In this document: one piece after another, positions 10,965 to 18,229 of the stretch
Position numbering within the stretch: position 1 is the stretch's first letter
Layout: each line of letters opens with the position of its first letter
Source of the DNA: DATKCJ01 sp035513275
GTDB taxonomy: Bacteria; Verrucomicrobiota; Verrucomicrobiia; Opitutales; Opitutaceae
Assembly (NCBI GenBank): GCA_035513275.1
Contig: DATKCJ010000189.1
Location: forward strand, 1 to 27,473
Reading direction: 5' to 3'
DNA length: 27,473 bases
Notes under the pieces: model-generated
The model's input: only the letters and a program-made list of their open reading frames with translations
Databases searched by the model: none
What the model was told of the DNA's origin: nothing
Made by a program: the position numbers and the translations under genes

Positions 10965-11315
10965 ATGTCGGGCGACGAGATCACCGATCTCATTGAGGAC
11001 GCGACCTTTGAGTTCACAATGGGCGACCACGCTTCGGCGATTGCGAAGCTGGAAGGCGCCACCGCGAAGTTCCCCGACCGGTTCGATGCCTGGCACGCAC
11101 TCGCCGAGATCAAGTTCAGCCTGCGCGACCTCGATGGCGCGCTCGCGGCCGCCGAGGCGGCGCACCGTCTTCGACCCGACGACTTGTTCGTGAACACCAC
11201 GCTCTCACGCGTCTGGATGGAGCGCGGCGACAAAACCGCCGCGGAACATTTCGGAGCCCGCGCGAAGGTCCTGAGTTGGAAGGAACAGCTCAAGCCCGAT
11301 TCGGATGCAGGCTGA
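10965..11315 (+). CDS. Small tetratricopeptide-repeat protein
   Basis: A 116-residue soluble protein made of about three TPR-like helical hairpins. Repeats with the typical A..F....A and W..LAEI.F...D...A spacing begin near residues 20, 40 and 75 (for example DAWHALAEIKFSLRDLDGAL). There is no signal peptide or membrane segment, so it is probably a cytoplasmic interaction module. It starts 51 bases after queA and ends 49 bases before accA, on the same strand, and may be co-transcribed with either. Partner and role are unknown. Confidence 0.75.
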   Translation: MSGDEITDLIEDATFEFTMGDHASAIAKLEGATAKFPDRFDAWHALAEIKFSLRDLDGALAAAEAAHRLRPDDLFVNTTLSRVWMERGDKTAAEHFGARAKVLSWKEQLKPDSDAG

Positions 11316-11328
11316 TTTTCCACGTCGT

Positions 11329-11356
11329 TGACACACGGCGGCCCCGTCCATAGCCA
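11329..11356 (+). promoter_or_regulatory. Candidate promoter for accA
   Basis: TTGACA at 11329-11334 is followed after 16 bases by TAGCCA at 11351-11356. The start ATG is at 11365, so transcription from this site would begin almost at the initiation codon and give a nearly leaderless mRNA. The -10 box is weak; the -35 box is perfect. Confidence 0.3.
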
Positions 11357-11364
11357 GCCCCCCA

Positions 11365-12330
11365 ATGGAGAAACCCCATCACACGCTCGAGTTTGAAAAG
11401 CCGATCCGTGATCTGGAGAAGCAGCTCGAACAGCTCAACCAGCTTTCGCTCGAGAACAACGTCGACGCGACGTCGGAGATTTCCTCCCTCGAGAAGAAAA
11501 TCGATGCGACGAAGAAGAGCGTGTATTCGAGCCTGACGGCATGGCAGCGCGTCCAGATCGCGCGGCACCCGCGGCGGCCTTACGCGCTCGACTACGTGGA
11601 CGCGATCTTCACCGGGTTCCAGGAACTCCACGGCGACCGCCAGTTCAAGGACGACCGCGCACTCATCGGAGGCACGGCGTTTCATCTCGGCCGAGCTGTG
11701 ATGATCATCGCGCAGCAAAAAGGCCGCGACACGAAGGAGAACATCCTGCGCAACTTCGGCATGCCGAATCCCGAGGGCTACCGGAAGGCGCTGCGGCTCA
11801 TGCGGCTCGCGGAGAAGTTCTCGATGCCGGTCGTTTGTTTCATCGACACGCCCGGCGCCTACCCGGGCATCGGGGCCGAGGAACGACACGTCGCCGAGGC
11901 GATCGCAGTCAACATCCGGGAGATGAGCGCGCTGCAGACGCCGATCATCGCAGTCGTCATCGGCGAGGGCGGCTCCGGCGGTGCGCTTGGCATCGGCGTG
12001 GCCGACCGCGTGATTGTTTTCGAGAACAGCTACTACTCGGTGATCTCGCCCGAAGGTTGCGCGGCGATTCTCTGGAAGGATCGCTCCGCGGCGCCGCAGG
12101 CCGCCGAGGCGCTCAAGCTCGATGCGCAGGAACTGCTCACGATGCACATCGCCGACGAGGTGCTTCCCGAGCCATTCGGCGGCGCGCACACCGATTACGC
12201 CAAGGCCTCGAAGGTATTGGAGCTATCTCTCAAGAAGCACATGGCTGAGCTCACAGCCATGAAGACCGACGCGCTGCTCGAGGCACGCTACCAACGCTAC
12301 CGCGTGCTCGGCGAATACTCGGAGGGGTGA
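11365..12330 (+). CDS. accA: Acetyl-CoA carboxylase carboxyltransferase, alpha subunit
   Basis: AccA forms the alpha2beta2 carboxyltransferase with AccD and moves carboxyl from biotin on AccB to acetyl-CoA, the first committed step of fatty acid synthesis. The 321-residue length is normal for AccA. Family signatures are visible: LEFEKPI and a coiled-coil-like N-terminus (10-50), HPRRPY (68-73), FQELHGDR (85-92), IAQQKGRDT, RNFGMPNPEGYRKA (129-142), DTPGAYPG (161-168) and the oxyanion-hole glycine stretch EGGSGGALG (201-209). No Shine-Dalgarno sequence is seen. It is convergent with the YmdB-type gene, with a family A repeat between them. accD is not in the window. Confidence 0.97.
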   Translation: MEKPHHTLEFEKPIRDLEKQLEQLNQLSLENNVDATSEISSLEKKIDATKKSVYSSLTAWQRVQIARHPRRPYALDYVDAIFTGFQELHGDRQFKDDRALIGGTAFHLGRAVMIIAQQKGRDTKENILRNFGMPNPEGYRKALRLMRLAEKFSMPVVCFIDTPGAYPGIGAEERHVAEAIAVNIREMSALQTPIIAVVIGEGGSGGALGIGVADRVIVFENSYYSVISPEGCAAILWKDRSAAPQAAEALKLDAQELLTMHIADEVLPEPFGGAHTDYAKASKVLELSLKKHMAELTAMKTDALLEARYQRYRVLGEYSEG

Positions 12331-12340
12331 GGTTACGGGA

Positions 12341-12469
12341 GGTAGGAGCGCGCTTGCGCGCGATTGAATTTGTAGGGGGCGCGCTTGCCGCGCCATTCTG
12401 CTGGCCAGCAGAACGCGCAAGCGCGAAAGTTACAGGGACCAAACCATCGCCCGCAAGCGGGCTCCTACC
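12341..12469. repeat. Family A composite palindromic repeat, copy 1
   Basis: Outer inverted ends GGTAGGAGC (12341-12349) and GCTCCTACC (12461-12469) enclose a chain of GC-rich palindromes built on the core CGCTTGCG / CGCAAGCG, with a central GGCGCGCTTGCCGCGCC and a CTGCTGGCCAGCAG hairpin. The design is shared with 20151-20260. It lies between the convergent accA and YmdB-type genes and could fold into a strong stem-loop on either strand. Confidence 0.85.
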
Positions 12470-12478
12470 TTCGGAGTT

Positions 12479-13273
12479 TCACGCGCCTGACTCCACTCGC
12501 TCCGTGATCAACTCGCACGACACCGCGCGCTTCGCCACCGGATCGAAGCGCACGAGCGCGCCCGACAATCGCACGTCGCCCGTCGCCACCTCGAACCGGC
12601 GCGGCATGCCATCGAGAAACTTGCTGACCACAGGCTCGATCTCGCGCCCGAGAACCGACTCGTAAGGTCCGGTCATTCCCGCATCGGTGAGATAAGCAGT
12701 GCCCTTCGGCAGGACGCGCGCATCCGCAGTCGGCACATGGGTGTGCGTGCCAATCACTGCGGCGACGCGGCCATCGAGATACCAGCCCATCGCGATCTTC
12801 TCGGAAGTCGCCTCCATGTGAATCTCGACGAGGACCGCGTCGCACTCACCCTCCATCTCGGCAGCGATCCGCCGCGAGGCGATGAACGGACACTCGGCCT
12901 TCATTCCCATGAAGTTTCTCCCGAGCACTGTGAACACTCCGAGCCGCTTCCCTTCCCGCTCGATCACGAGCCGGTCGCGTCCGGGGCACTCGGCCGGTAG
13001 ATTCGCGGGCCGGCACACTTGTTCGAGTGAACCGATCTCTGCGTCGAACGATTTCTGATCCCACACATGATCTCCGAGTGTGATCGCATCGACACCCGCG
13101 GCGACGAGTTCGCGCGCGATCTTTCCCGTGATGCCAGCTCCGGCGGCGGAGTTCTCTGCGTTCGCCACGACGAAGTCGGCACCGAGCCGCTCGCGAAGCG
13201 CGCCGATGCGCGAGGTGATGATCTCCCTCCCGGGCCGACCAACGATATCGCCAACGAACAGGACTGAAATCAT
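12479..13273 (-). CDS. YmdB-family metallophosphoesterase (2',3'-cNMP phosphodiesterase-like)
   Basis: A 264-residue protein of the YmdB family, binuclear metal phosphodiesterases that in Bacillus hydrolyse cyclic nucleotides. Metal-binding motifs are in order: FVGDIVGRPGR (6-16), NAEN (38-41), LGDHVWD (66-72), HMEATSEK and GTHTHVPTAD. The usual family motif is GNHVWD; here the first-shell Asn is replaced by Asp. The ATG at 13273 gives the canonical MISVLFVGDIVG start; a GTG eight codons upstream is possible. The gene ends 10 bases from a family A repeat on one side, and another copy lies upstream. Confidence 0.9.
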   Translation of the reverse strand: MISVLFVGDIVGRPGREIITSRIGALRERLGADFVVANAENSAAGAGITGKIARELVAAGVDAITLGDHVWDQKSFDAEIGSLEQVCRPANLPAECPGRDRLVIEREGKRLGVFTVLGRNFMGMKAECPFIASRRIAAEMEGECDAVLVEIHMEATSEKIAMGWYLDGRVAAVIGTHTHVPTADARVLPKGTAYLTDAGMTGPYESVLGREIEPVVSKFLDGMPRRFEVATGDVRLSGALVRFDPVAKRAVSCELITERVESGA

Positions 13274-13357
13274 CTGGCGAGACTTGCTCCGGGCCACGCG
13301 CCGCGCAACGCCGATTCGGAGGTGCCTCGAACTCGGTCAGCGATTTCTGGACTCTTT

Positions 13358-13427
13358 GTAGGAGCTCGCTTGCGGGCGATTCTGTGAGGCAGCGAACGCC
13401 GAACATCGCCTGCAAGCAGGCTCCTAC
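13358..13427. repeat. Family A palindromic repeat, copy 2 (short form)
   Basis: GTAGGAGC (13358-13365) and GCTCCTAC (13420-13427) form the ends. Inside are CTCGCTTGCGGGCGATT on the left and the mirrored ATCGCCTGCAAGCAGGC on the right. This copy lacks the central module of copies 1 and 3. It sits between the YmdB-type gene and pyrD, both on the minus strand. Confidence 0.8.
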
Positions 13428-13444
13428 CTCAAGACCAGAGAACA

Positions 13445-14500
13445 TCACCGCCGCGCCAGCGCCCACGCAATCTCCGCCGGGAAAAACGGCCCGCGGAAGA
13501 CCCACCCAGAGTAGATCTGGACGAGCGCCGCGCCGACATCGATCTTCTCGCTTGCGTCGGCTGCGCTGTGAATCCCGCCGACGCCGATGATCGGCAGTTT
13601 GCCACGCGTCGCGACAGCGATGTAGCGGATGATCTCGGTCGCCCTCCGTGCGAGCGGCGCACCGCTGAGGCCGCCAGCCTCGGTGAGGTCCGCGAAGGGT
13701 CCGGGACGCGCGATCGTCGTGTTCACGGCGATGATGCCGTCGAGTGCGTGCGCCGCGACGATCTCGAGGACCTTGTCGATCTGCGGAAACGTGAGGTCAG
13801 GTGCGATCTTGAGGAGCAACGGCCTGCGTCCGCCGGCGCCGGGCGCTTCGCGCTCGCGATTCGCCGCCTGCAAGGCGCCGAGCAATTCGCTGAGCGGTCC
13901 GCTCTCTTGAAGCGTGCGCAAGCCGGGCGTGTTAGGGCTGCTCACGTTCACCGCGACATAGTCGGCATGATCGGCGAGGAGCTTGAAGCTGAAGAGATAG
14001 TCCTCGACGGCTTCCTCGACCGGAGTCACACGCGACTTGCCGATGTTGATCCCGAGTGGAATCCGCCTGTGCCCGCGAACCGGATGCTTCGCGAGCCTGC
14101 GCGCGACGACTTCGGCGCCGTCGTTGTTGAATCCCATCCGGTTCAAAACCGCCTCGTGCGCCGGGAAGCGAAACAAGCGCGGCTTGGGGTTTCCCTCCTG
14201 GGCGTGCCGCGTGATTGTGCCGATCTCGACATGGCCGAAGCCGATCGCGGCGCCAGCGCGCCAGCATTCAGCGTTCTTGTCGAAGCCCGCGGCCATCCCC
14301 ACCCGGTTCGGGAAACTTACGCCAAAACACTCCGTGGGCGTCCGTAGTGAGCGGGGCAAATCGTTCCACCATTCGAGGATGCGGCAGGCGGGCGGCACTC
14401 GCGAGAGGACGGACAGCGCCCCGACCGCGCGGTCGTGCGCGGCCTCGGGATCGAGCCTGAACATCATTTTCCGCGCGACATTCTCGTAGAGCCAGCCCAT
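13445..14500 (-). CDS. pyrD: Dihydroorotate dehydrogenase (quinone), class 2
   Basis: PyrD oxidises dihydroorotate to orotate in pyrimidine synthesis, passing electrons to membrane quinones. The 351-residue protein has the amphipathic N-terminal helix typical of class 2 (WLYENVARKMMFRLDPE...HD), then FPNRVGMAAGFDKN, FVEIGTIT-like (HVEIGTITRHAQEGNPKPRL), NRMGFNNDG, the catalytic-loop NVSSPNTPGLR with Ser rather than the class 1 Cys, LLLKIAPDLT and GVGGI. I chose the ATG at 14500 over an in-frame TTG at 14536 because it begins at the conserved helix. It precedes a divergent gap to the acidic-tail protein. Confidence 0.96.
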   Translation of the reverse strand: MGWLYENVARKMMFRLDPEAAHDRAVGALSVLSRVPPACRILEWWNDLPRSLRTPTECFGVSFPNRVGMAAGFDKNAECWRAGAAIGFGHVEIGTITRHAQEGNPKPRLFRFPAHEAVLNRMGFNNDGAEVVARRLAKHPVRGHRRIPLGINIGKSRVTPVEEAVEDYLFSFKLLADHADYVAVNVSSPNTPGLRTLQESGPLSELLGALQAANREREAPGAGGRRPLLLKIAPDLTFPQIDKVLEIVAAHALDGIIAVNTTIARPGPFADLTEAGGLSGAPLARRATEIIRYIAVATRGKLPIIGVGGIHSAADASEKIDVGAALVQIYSGWVFRGPFFPAEIAWALARR

Positions 14501-14676
14501 GGAAGCAGATGATGAAACACCCTGCCCGCACCGCAAGCGTGCTGCCTCAGGTTACAGTCCCGGGGAGCCGAAACGATTTCGCTTAAAAGGGTTGACGCGC
14601 ATCGCGCTTTGCTCAGTCAAAAGTTGTTGGGAAATTCATCCGCCTAGTTCTCCCACACCCGATTCTCACTCTCACA

Positions 14677-15462
14677 ATGGCAAAACGCCCGACAACTCTT
14701 GAATGGTGCATCGTCCGTCTCGGCAGCGACCACAACTGGTGGGTCGAAGAGGTGAGCGATCCCGTGCGCTGGGACGTCGACGGTCTCACTGTCATCGACC
14801 CGCGCCAGCTCAACCACATCGTCGAGCTGCTTGATCAGCTCCGCGAATACGGCTTCGATCCGGAGCTGTTCGAGCGCGCCTTCCTCGCCTTCCGAGTCGA
14901 GAAGGATCTCGGCCAGGGTCGCGTCCGCATCGTGCGCACGCGCGAGCTGCTCCTCGAGTCCGAGGAAAAGCTCTTCGCCCTCCCCGACGTGCTCGACGAG
15001 GAGCACGGCCCCTACGCCGACTTCCTCGACCACGCTACGCGTGTGCGCGTGAAGATGCTCAACGACGCTTTCGACTTCGAGCAGAAGCTCACCGTCGACG
15101 AGGTCGAGGACCAGATCCGCGAGGAGCAGAACAACCGCTTCATCGAGGGCAAGGCGGTCCACGTCTTCGACGAGCTAAACGCGATCCTCGATTACGTGCC
15201 GGAAGGCTGGGACATCGAGGAAGGCGGCGAGGCCAAGCCCGCGGCCGAGGAGACCGACGGCATACCTGACATCGAGGTCGAGGAAGACGAAGCATTGAAG
15301 AACGACGCCTCGCTCAAATGGGATGAGGACGAAGACGAGGAAGACGTCGACGAGGATGGCAATCCGAAGCCCCCGAAAGCCGAAGGCGACGAGGAAGAAG
15401 ACAAGGACGAGGACGACGAAGCCGAGAAAAGCCCTCGCGGCAAAGGCAAGGGCGACGAGTAG
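14677..15462 (+). CDS. Unrecognised protein with long acidic C-terminal tail
   Basis: A 261-residue protein I cannot assign. Residues 1-185 look folded and soluble: LEWCIVRLGSDHNWWVEEV near the start, a helix-rich region with VELLDQLREYGFD, and FDFEQKLTVDEVEDQI. Residues from about 190 to the end are a low-complexity tail of Glu, Asp and some Lys, with KWDEDEDEEDVDEDG and EGDEEEDKDEDDEAEKS, ending in a short basic GKGKGDE. It has no signal peptide or membrane helix. Similar acidic tails occur on histone- or ribosome-associated and chaperone-type proteins, but that is only an analogy. The gene is monocistronic, with pyrD divergent upstream and hemB convergent downstream. Codon use is like its neighbours. 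Confidence 0.85.
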   Translation: MAKRPTTLEWCIVRLGSDHNWWVEEVSDPVRWDVDGLTVIDPRQLNHIVELLDQLREYGFDPELFERAFLAFRVEKDLGQGRVRIVRTRELLLESEEKLFALPDVLDEEHGPYADFLDHATRVRVKMLNDAFDFEQKLTVDEVEDQIREEQNNRFIEGKAVHVFDELNAILDYVPEGWDIEEGGEAKPAAEETDGIPDIEVEEDEALKNDASLKWDEDEDEEDVDEDGNPKPPKAEGDEEEDKDEDDEAEKSPRGKGKGDE

Positions 15463-15466
15463 GAGC

Positions 15467-15520
15467 GTAGCGCGGGTCTCCGACCCGCGACAGCGGCAGG
15501 TCAGAGACCTGCCCGACTTA
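15467..15520. repeat. Family B palindromic repeat, copy 1
   Basis: Two perfect adjacent hairpins: CGCGGGTC (15471-15478) with GACCCGCG (15482-15489), then GGCAGGTC (15495-15502) with GACCTGCC (15506-15513) around the loop AGA. It begins 4 bases after the stop of the acidic-tail gene and ends 12 bases before the hemB stop, in a convergent junction, so it may end transcripts from both sides. Confidence 0.85.
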
Positions 15521-15532
15521 CTCGCCCCCGAC

Positions 15533-16543
15533 CTATTTCACATCCTCCGCAAACGCCCGGGCGAAGTAGGTCAGGATCATGTCGGCGCCCGCTCGCTTGA
15601 TCGAGAGCAGCGACTCGTCGCGCGTGCGGCGCAGGTCGAGCCAGCCAGCCTTCCCGGCTGCTTGGATTTGCGAATACTCGCCGGAAACCTGATAGGCCGC
15701 GACAGGAAGCCGCGTGCTCTCACGCAACTCGCGGATGATGTCGAGATACGGCCCCGCGGGCTTCACCATCAGGATGTCGGCGCCCTCCTGCTCGTCGAGG
15801 AGCGCGTCCTTGATCGCTTCGCGGCGGTTTGCGGGATCGAGCTGATAGGTGTGCTTGCCGAGAAGCGTGGTGCCTGCGGCCTGCGCGCTTCCCACGGCCT
15901 GGCGGAATGGCCCGTAGAACGCGGAGTTGAACTTCGCCGAATAAGCGAGGATGCCCGTGTTCGTGAATCCGGCGGCGTCGAGCGCCTTGCGGATCGCGCC
16001 AACGCGGCCGTCCATCATGTCCGACGGCGCCGCAAAGTCGACGCCCGCTGCGCCATGCAGCACGGCCATTTGCGCGAGCAGACCGACAGTGCGGTCGTTG
16101 TCGACATCCTTGCCGTCCGCAGTGAGCACACCGTCGTGCCCGTGGTCCGTGTAGGGATCGAGTGCGATGTCGGCCACAATGACCAACTCGGGCACGGCCT
16201 TCTTCACAGCGCGAATTGCGCGGAGTATGAGATTTTCGGGATCGAGCGCGGCGGTGCCCCCTGAATTCTTCTGGCGAGGTTCCATCTTCGGGAAGATCGC
16301 CACGGCGCGGATTCCGAGTTTCCAAAGGGCGCGGCACTCCTTGATGAGATCCGGGATCGACAGCCGGAAGACGCCCGGCATCGACGGGACCTCCTCCGGG
16401 GCCCTCTTTCCGTCGACCACGAAAAGCGGCGCGATCAGATCGGCGGACGTCACCCGGGTCTCGGCGACGAGTTCACGGATGGCGGCCGTGCGGCGCAGGC
16501 GCCTTGGACGGGATGCAAGATCAAGCTTGAAGTCCTTGGACAT
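15533..16543 (-). CDS. hemB: Delta-aminolevulinic acid dehydratase (porphobilinogen synthase)
   Basis: HemB condenses two 5-aminolevulinate molecules to porphobilinogen for haem synthesis. With the ATG at 16543 the protein has 336 residues, a normal length. Conserved features: RPRRLRRTAAIREL (12-25), FPKME (84-88), the two Schiff-base lysines in YSAKFNSAFYGPFR (Lys204) and ILMVKPA (Lys261), and YQVSGEYSQI. The zinc-cysteine triad is absent: the site reads DIALDPYTDHGHDG (125-138), the Asp-rich, magnesium-type version. The open frame extends upstream to 17044, but that stretch overlaps cysS and is not HemB-like. Divergent from cysS, convergent with the acidic-tail gene. Confidence 0.97.
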   Translation of the reverse strand: MSKDFKLDLASRPRRLRRTAAIRELVAETRVTSADLIAPLFVVDGKRAPEEVPSMPGVFRLSIPDLIKECRALWKLGIRAVAIFPKMEPRQKNSGGTAALDPENLILRAIRAVKKAVPELVIVADIALDPYTDHGHDGVLTADGKDVDNDRTVGLLAQMAVLHGAAGVDFAAPSDMMDGRVGAIRKALDAAGFTNTGILAYSAKFNSAFYGPFRQAVGSAQAAGTTLLGKHTYQLDPANRREAIKDALLDEQEGADILMVKPAGPYLDIIRELRESTRLPVAAYQVSGEYSQIQAAGKAGWLDLRRTRDESLLSIKRAGADMILTYFARAFAEDVK

Positions 16544-16741
16544 GTTCGGGTTTGTTCGGGCAATTAAACACGCCATGTCGCCTGCCGCCATTCGATTCTG
16601 CACAGCGCCCGACCGAACGTCGACCGCCTGCGGCTGCGCGCTCCTCGGCTGACGCCCCCGGCCGGGAGTTCGCGTCGGTTTGCCGGGAAGAACAGCATTC
16701 CTACGGCGCCGGATTTTCTCCACCCTCTTCAAACCCCTCAG

Positions 16742-18169
16742 ATGTCGATCCGTCTTTTCGATTCCCTCACACGTGAGCCCCGGGAGCTGAAGCCCTCCCG
16801 GCCCGACGGCGTTTTTCGTTTCTACAATTGCGGACTCACCGTCTACGCACCGGGCCACATCGGAAACTTCCGCACGTTCGTCGTAAACGACATCCTCCGC
16901 CGCGCGCTCGAACTCGAGTTCGGGCCCGACAAGGTGCGGCACGTTCGCAACATCACCGACGTCGACGACCGCACCGTGACGCAGGCGAATAAGGAGCAGC
17001 GACCGCTTGGCGACATCACGCGGCATTGGACCGAAGTTTTCCACGAGGATTGCCGCACGCTAAACCTCCTTGTTCCTCACGCCGAGCCGACGGCGACCGG
17101 GTTCATCAAGGAACAGGTCGACATGATCGAGACGCTGATGTCGAAGGGAAACGCCTACGCCGCGCCCGACGGATCGGTTTACTTCAAGATCGACTCGTTC
17201 CCCGGCTACGGCGCTCTCTCGCGGATCAAGGAGCGCGAACTGCTCGTCACAAACACGATCGCAGACGCCGATCACAAGGACAGCATCTCGGACTTCGCGC
17301 TCTGGAAAGCCTACAAGCCCGACGAGGACGGGACCGTGCACTGGCATGGACCGAAGGGCGCTGCGGAAGGCCGCCCCGGATGGCACATCGAGTGCAGCGC
17401 GATGAGCAAGGCGCTCCTCGGCGACACGATCGACCTGCACTCCGGCGGCGTCGACCTGCTCTTCCCTCATCACGAAAACGAAATCGCGCAGAGCGAATGC
17501 GGCAACGGGGCCACCTTCTCGCACCACTGGTATCACAGCGAGCACCTGCTCGTTGAAGCGAAGAAGATGAGCAAGAGCCTCGGCAACTACTACACCGTGC
17601 GGGACCTTCTCAGGAAAGGTTACTCAGCAATGGAGATTCGCTACTCTCTCCTCGCCGGCCAACCCCGCAAGCAGCTCAACTTCACCTTCCACAGCCTCGA
17701 CTCCGCGCGCAGCGCGATCAAGAGCCTGCGCAAACTCGCCGCGCGCCTCTCCGGCAACCGTCCGTTGGCCGAGGCCTACGCACCGCTGCTCAAGCATCCG
17801 TTCGCGCCGGGCTGGGGCCGCTTCGAGGGAGCGTGGGCCGCACTCTGCGACGATCTCAATGTCCCCGCAGCGCTCGGCGAGATCTTCGCGCACGCGCACA
17901 CACTCACTCCCGAGCAGGAGCGCGATGATGCCGCCGCGCTCGCCAAGCTACTCTTCGCGCTTGGGCTTGAGCCGGTTCTCCTCGCCCAAGCGGAGGCAAC
18001 AACCAACGTGCCCGCGGAAGTCACTGCACTCGCCGAGCGACGCTGGGCGGCGAAACAGTCGAAGGATTTCGCCACCGCCGACGCGCTCCGCAAGGAGATC
18101 ACCGCCGCCGGCTGGTCGATGCTCGACCGCAAAGACGGCTACTCGCTAGAGCCACAGAAGAAGCAGTGA
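16742..18169 (+). CDS. cysS: Cysteinyl-tRNA synthetase
   Basis: CysRS charges tRNA-Cys with cysteine. The 475-residue length is standard. The class I signatures are present: PGHIGN (38-42, HIGH box) and KMSKS (275-279). Zinc ligands are visible as Cys30 (NCGLTVY), Cys218 (IECSAMS), His243 and Glu247 (PHHENE). The C-terminal DALR/anticodon part follows, with RRWAAKQSKDFATADALRKE typical near the end. Start at ATG 16742 matches the family N-terminus (IRLFDSLTREP). thrS begins 60 bases downstream and may share the transcript. Confidence 0.97.
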   Translation: MSIRLFDSLTREPRELKPSRPDGVFRFYNCGLTVYAPGHIGNFRTFVVNDILRRALELEFGPDKVRHVRNITDVDDRTVTQANKEQRPLGDITRHWTEVFHEDCRTLNLLVPHAEPTATGFIKEQVDMIETLMSKGNAYAAPDGSVYFKIDSFPGYGALSRIKERELLVTNTIADADHKDSISDFALWKAYKPDEDGTVHWHGPKGAAEGRPGWHIECSAMSKALLGDTIDLHSGGVDLLFPHHENEIAQSECGNGATFSHHWYHSEHLLVEAKKMSKSLGNYYTVRDLLRKGYSAMEIRYSLLAGQPRKQLNFTFHSLDSARSAIKSLRKLAARLSGNRPLAEAYAPLLKHPFAPGWGRFEGAWAALCDDLNVPAALGEIFAHAHTLTPEQERDDAAALAKLLFALGLEPVLLAQAEATTNVPAEVTALAERRWAAKQSKDFATADALRKEITAAGWSMLDRKDGYSLEPQKKQ

Positions 18170-18187
18170 GTAGCCACCTAGGCTGAT

Positions 18188-18222
18188 CTCTACTCGCTAC
18201 CCGCTACGCACTACTCGCTACT
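18188..18222. repeat. Heptamer tandem repeat in the thrS leader
   Basis: Five successive seven-base units on the plus strand: CTCTACT, CGCTACC, CGCTACG, CACTACT, CGCTACT (consensus CGCTACT). The array is 35 bases, ends 7 bases before the thrS ATG and starts shortly after the cysS stop. A related unit in opposite orientation (GAGTAGC) overlaps the cysS stop region. It occupies the place where a ribosome-binding site would be expected. Confidence 0.8.
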
Positions 18223-18229
18223 TTCCTCC

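Noticed and set aside
12341..13427. Possible CRISPR-like array from repeated CGCTTGCG units
   Set aside because: Units are palindromic, unevenly spaced and differ in length; there are no unique equal-length spacers and no cas genes.
16544..17044. 167-codon upstream extension of hemB
   Set aside because: It overlaps cysS and its own divergent promoter region and does not resemble HemB.
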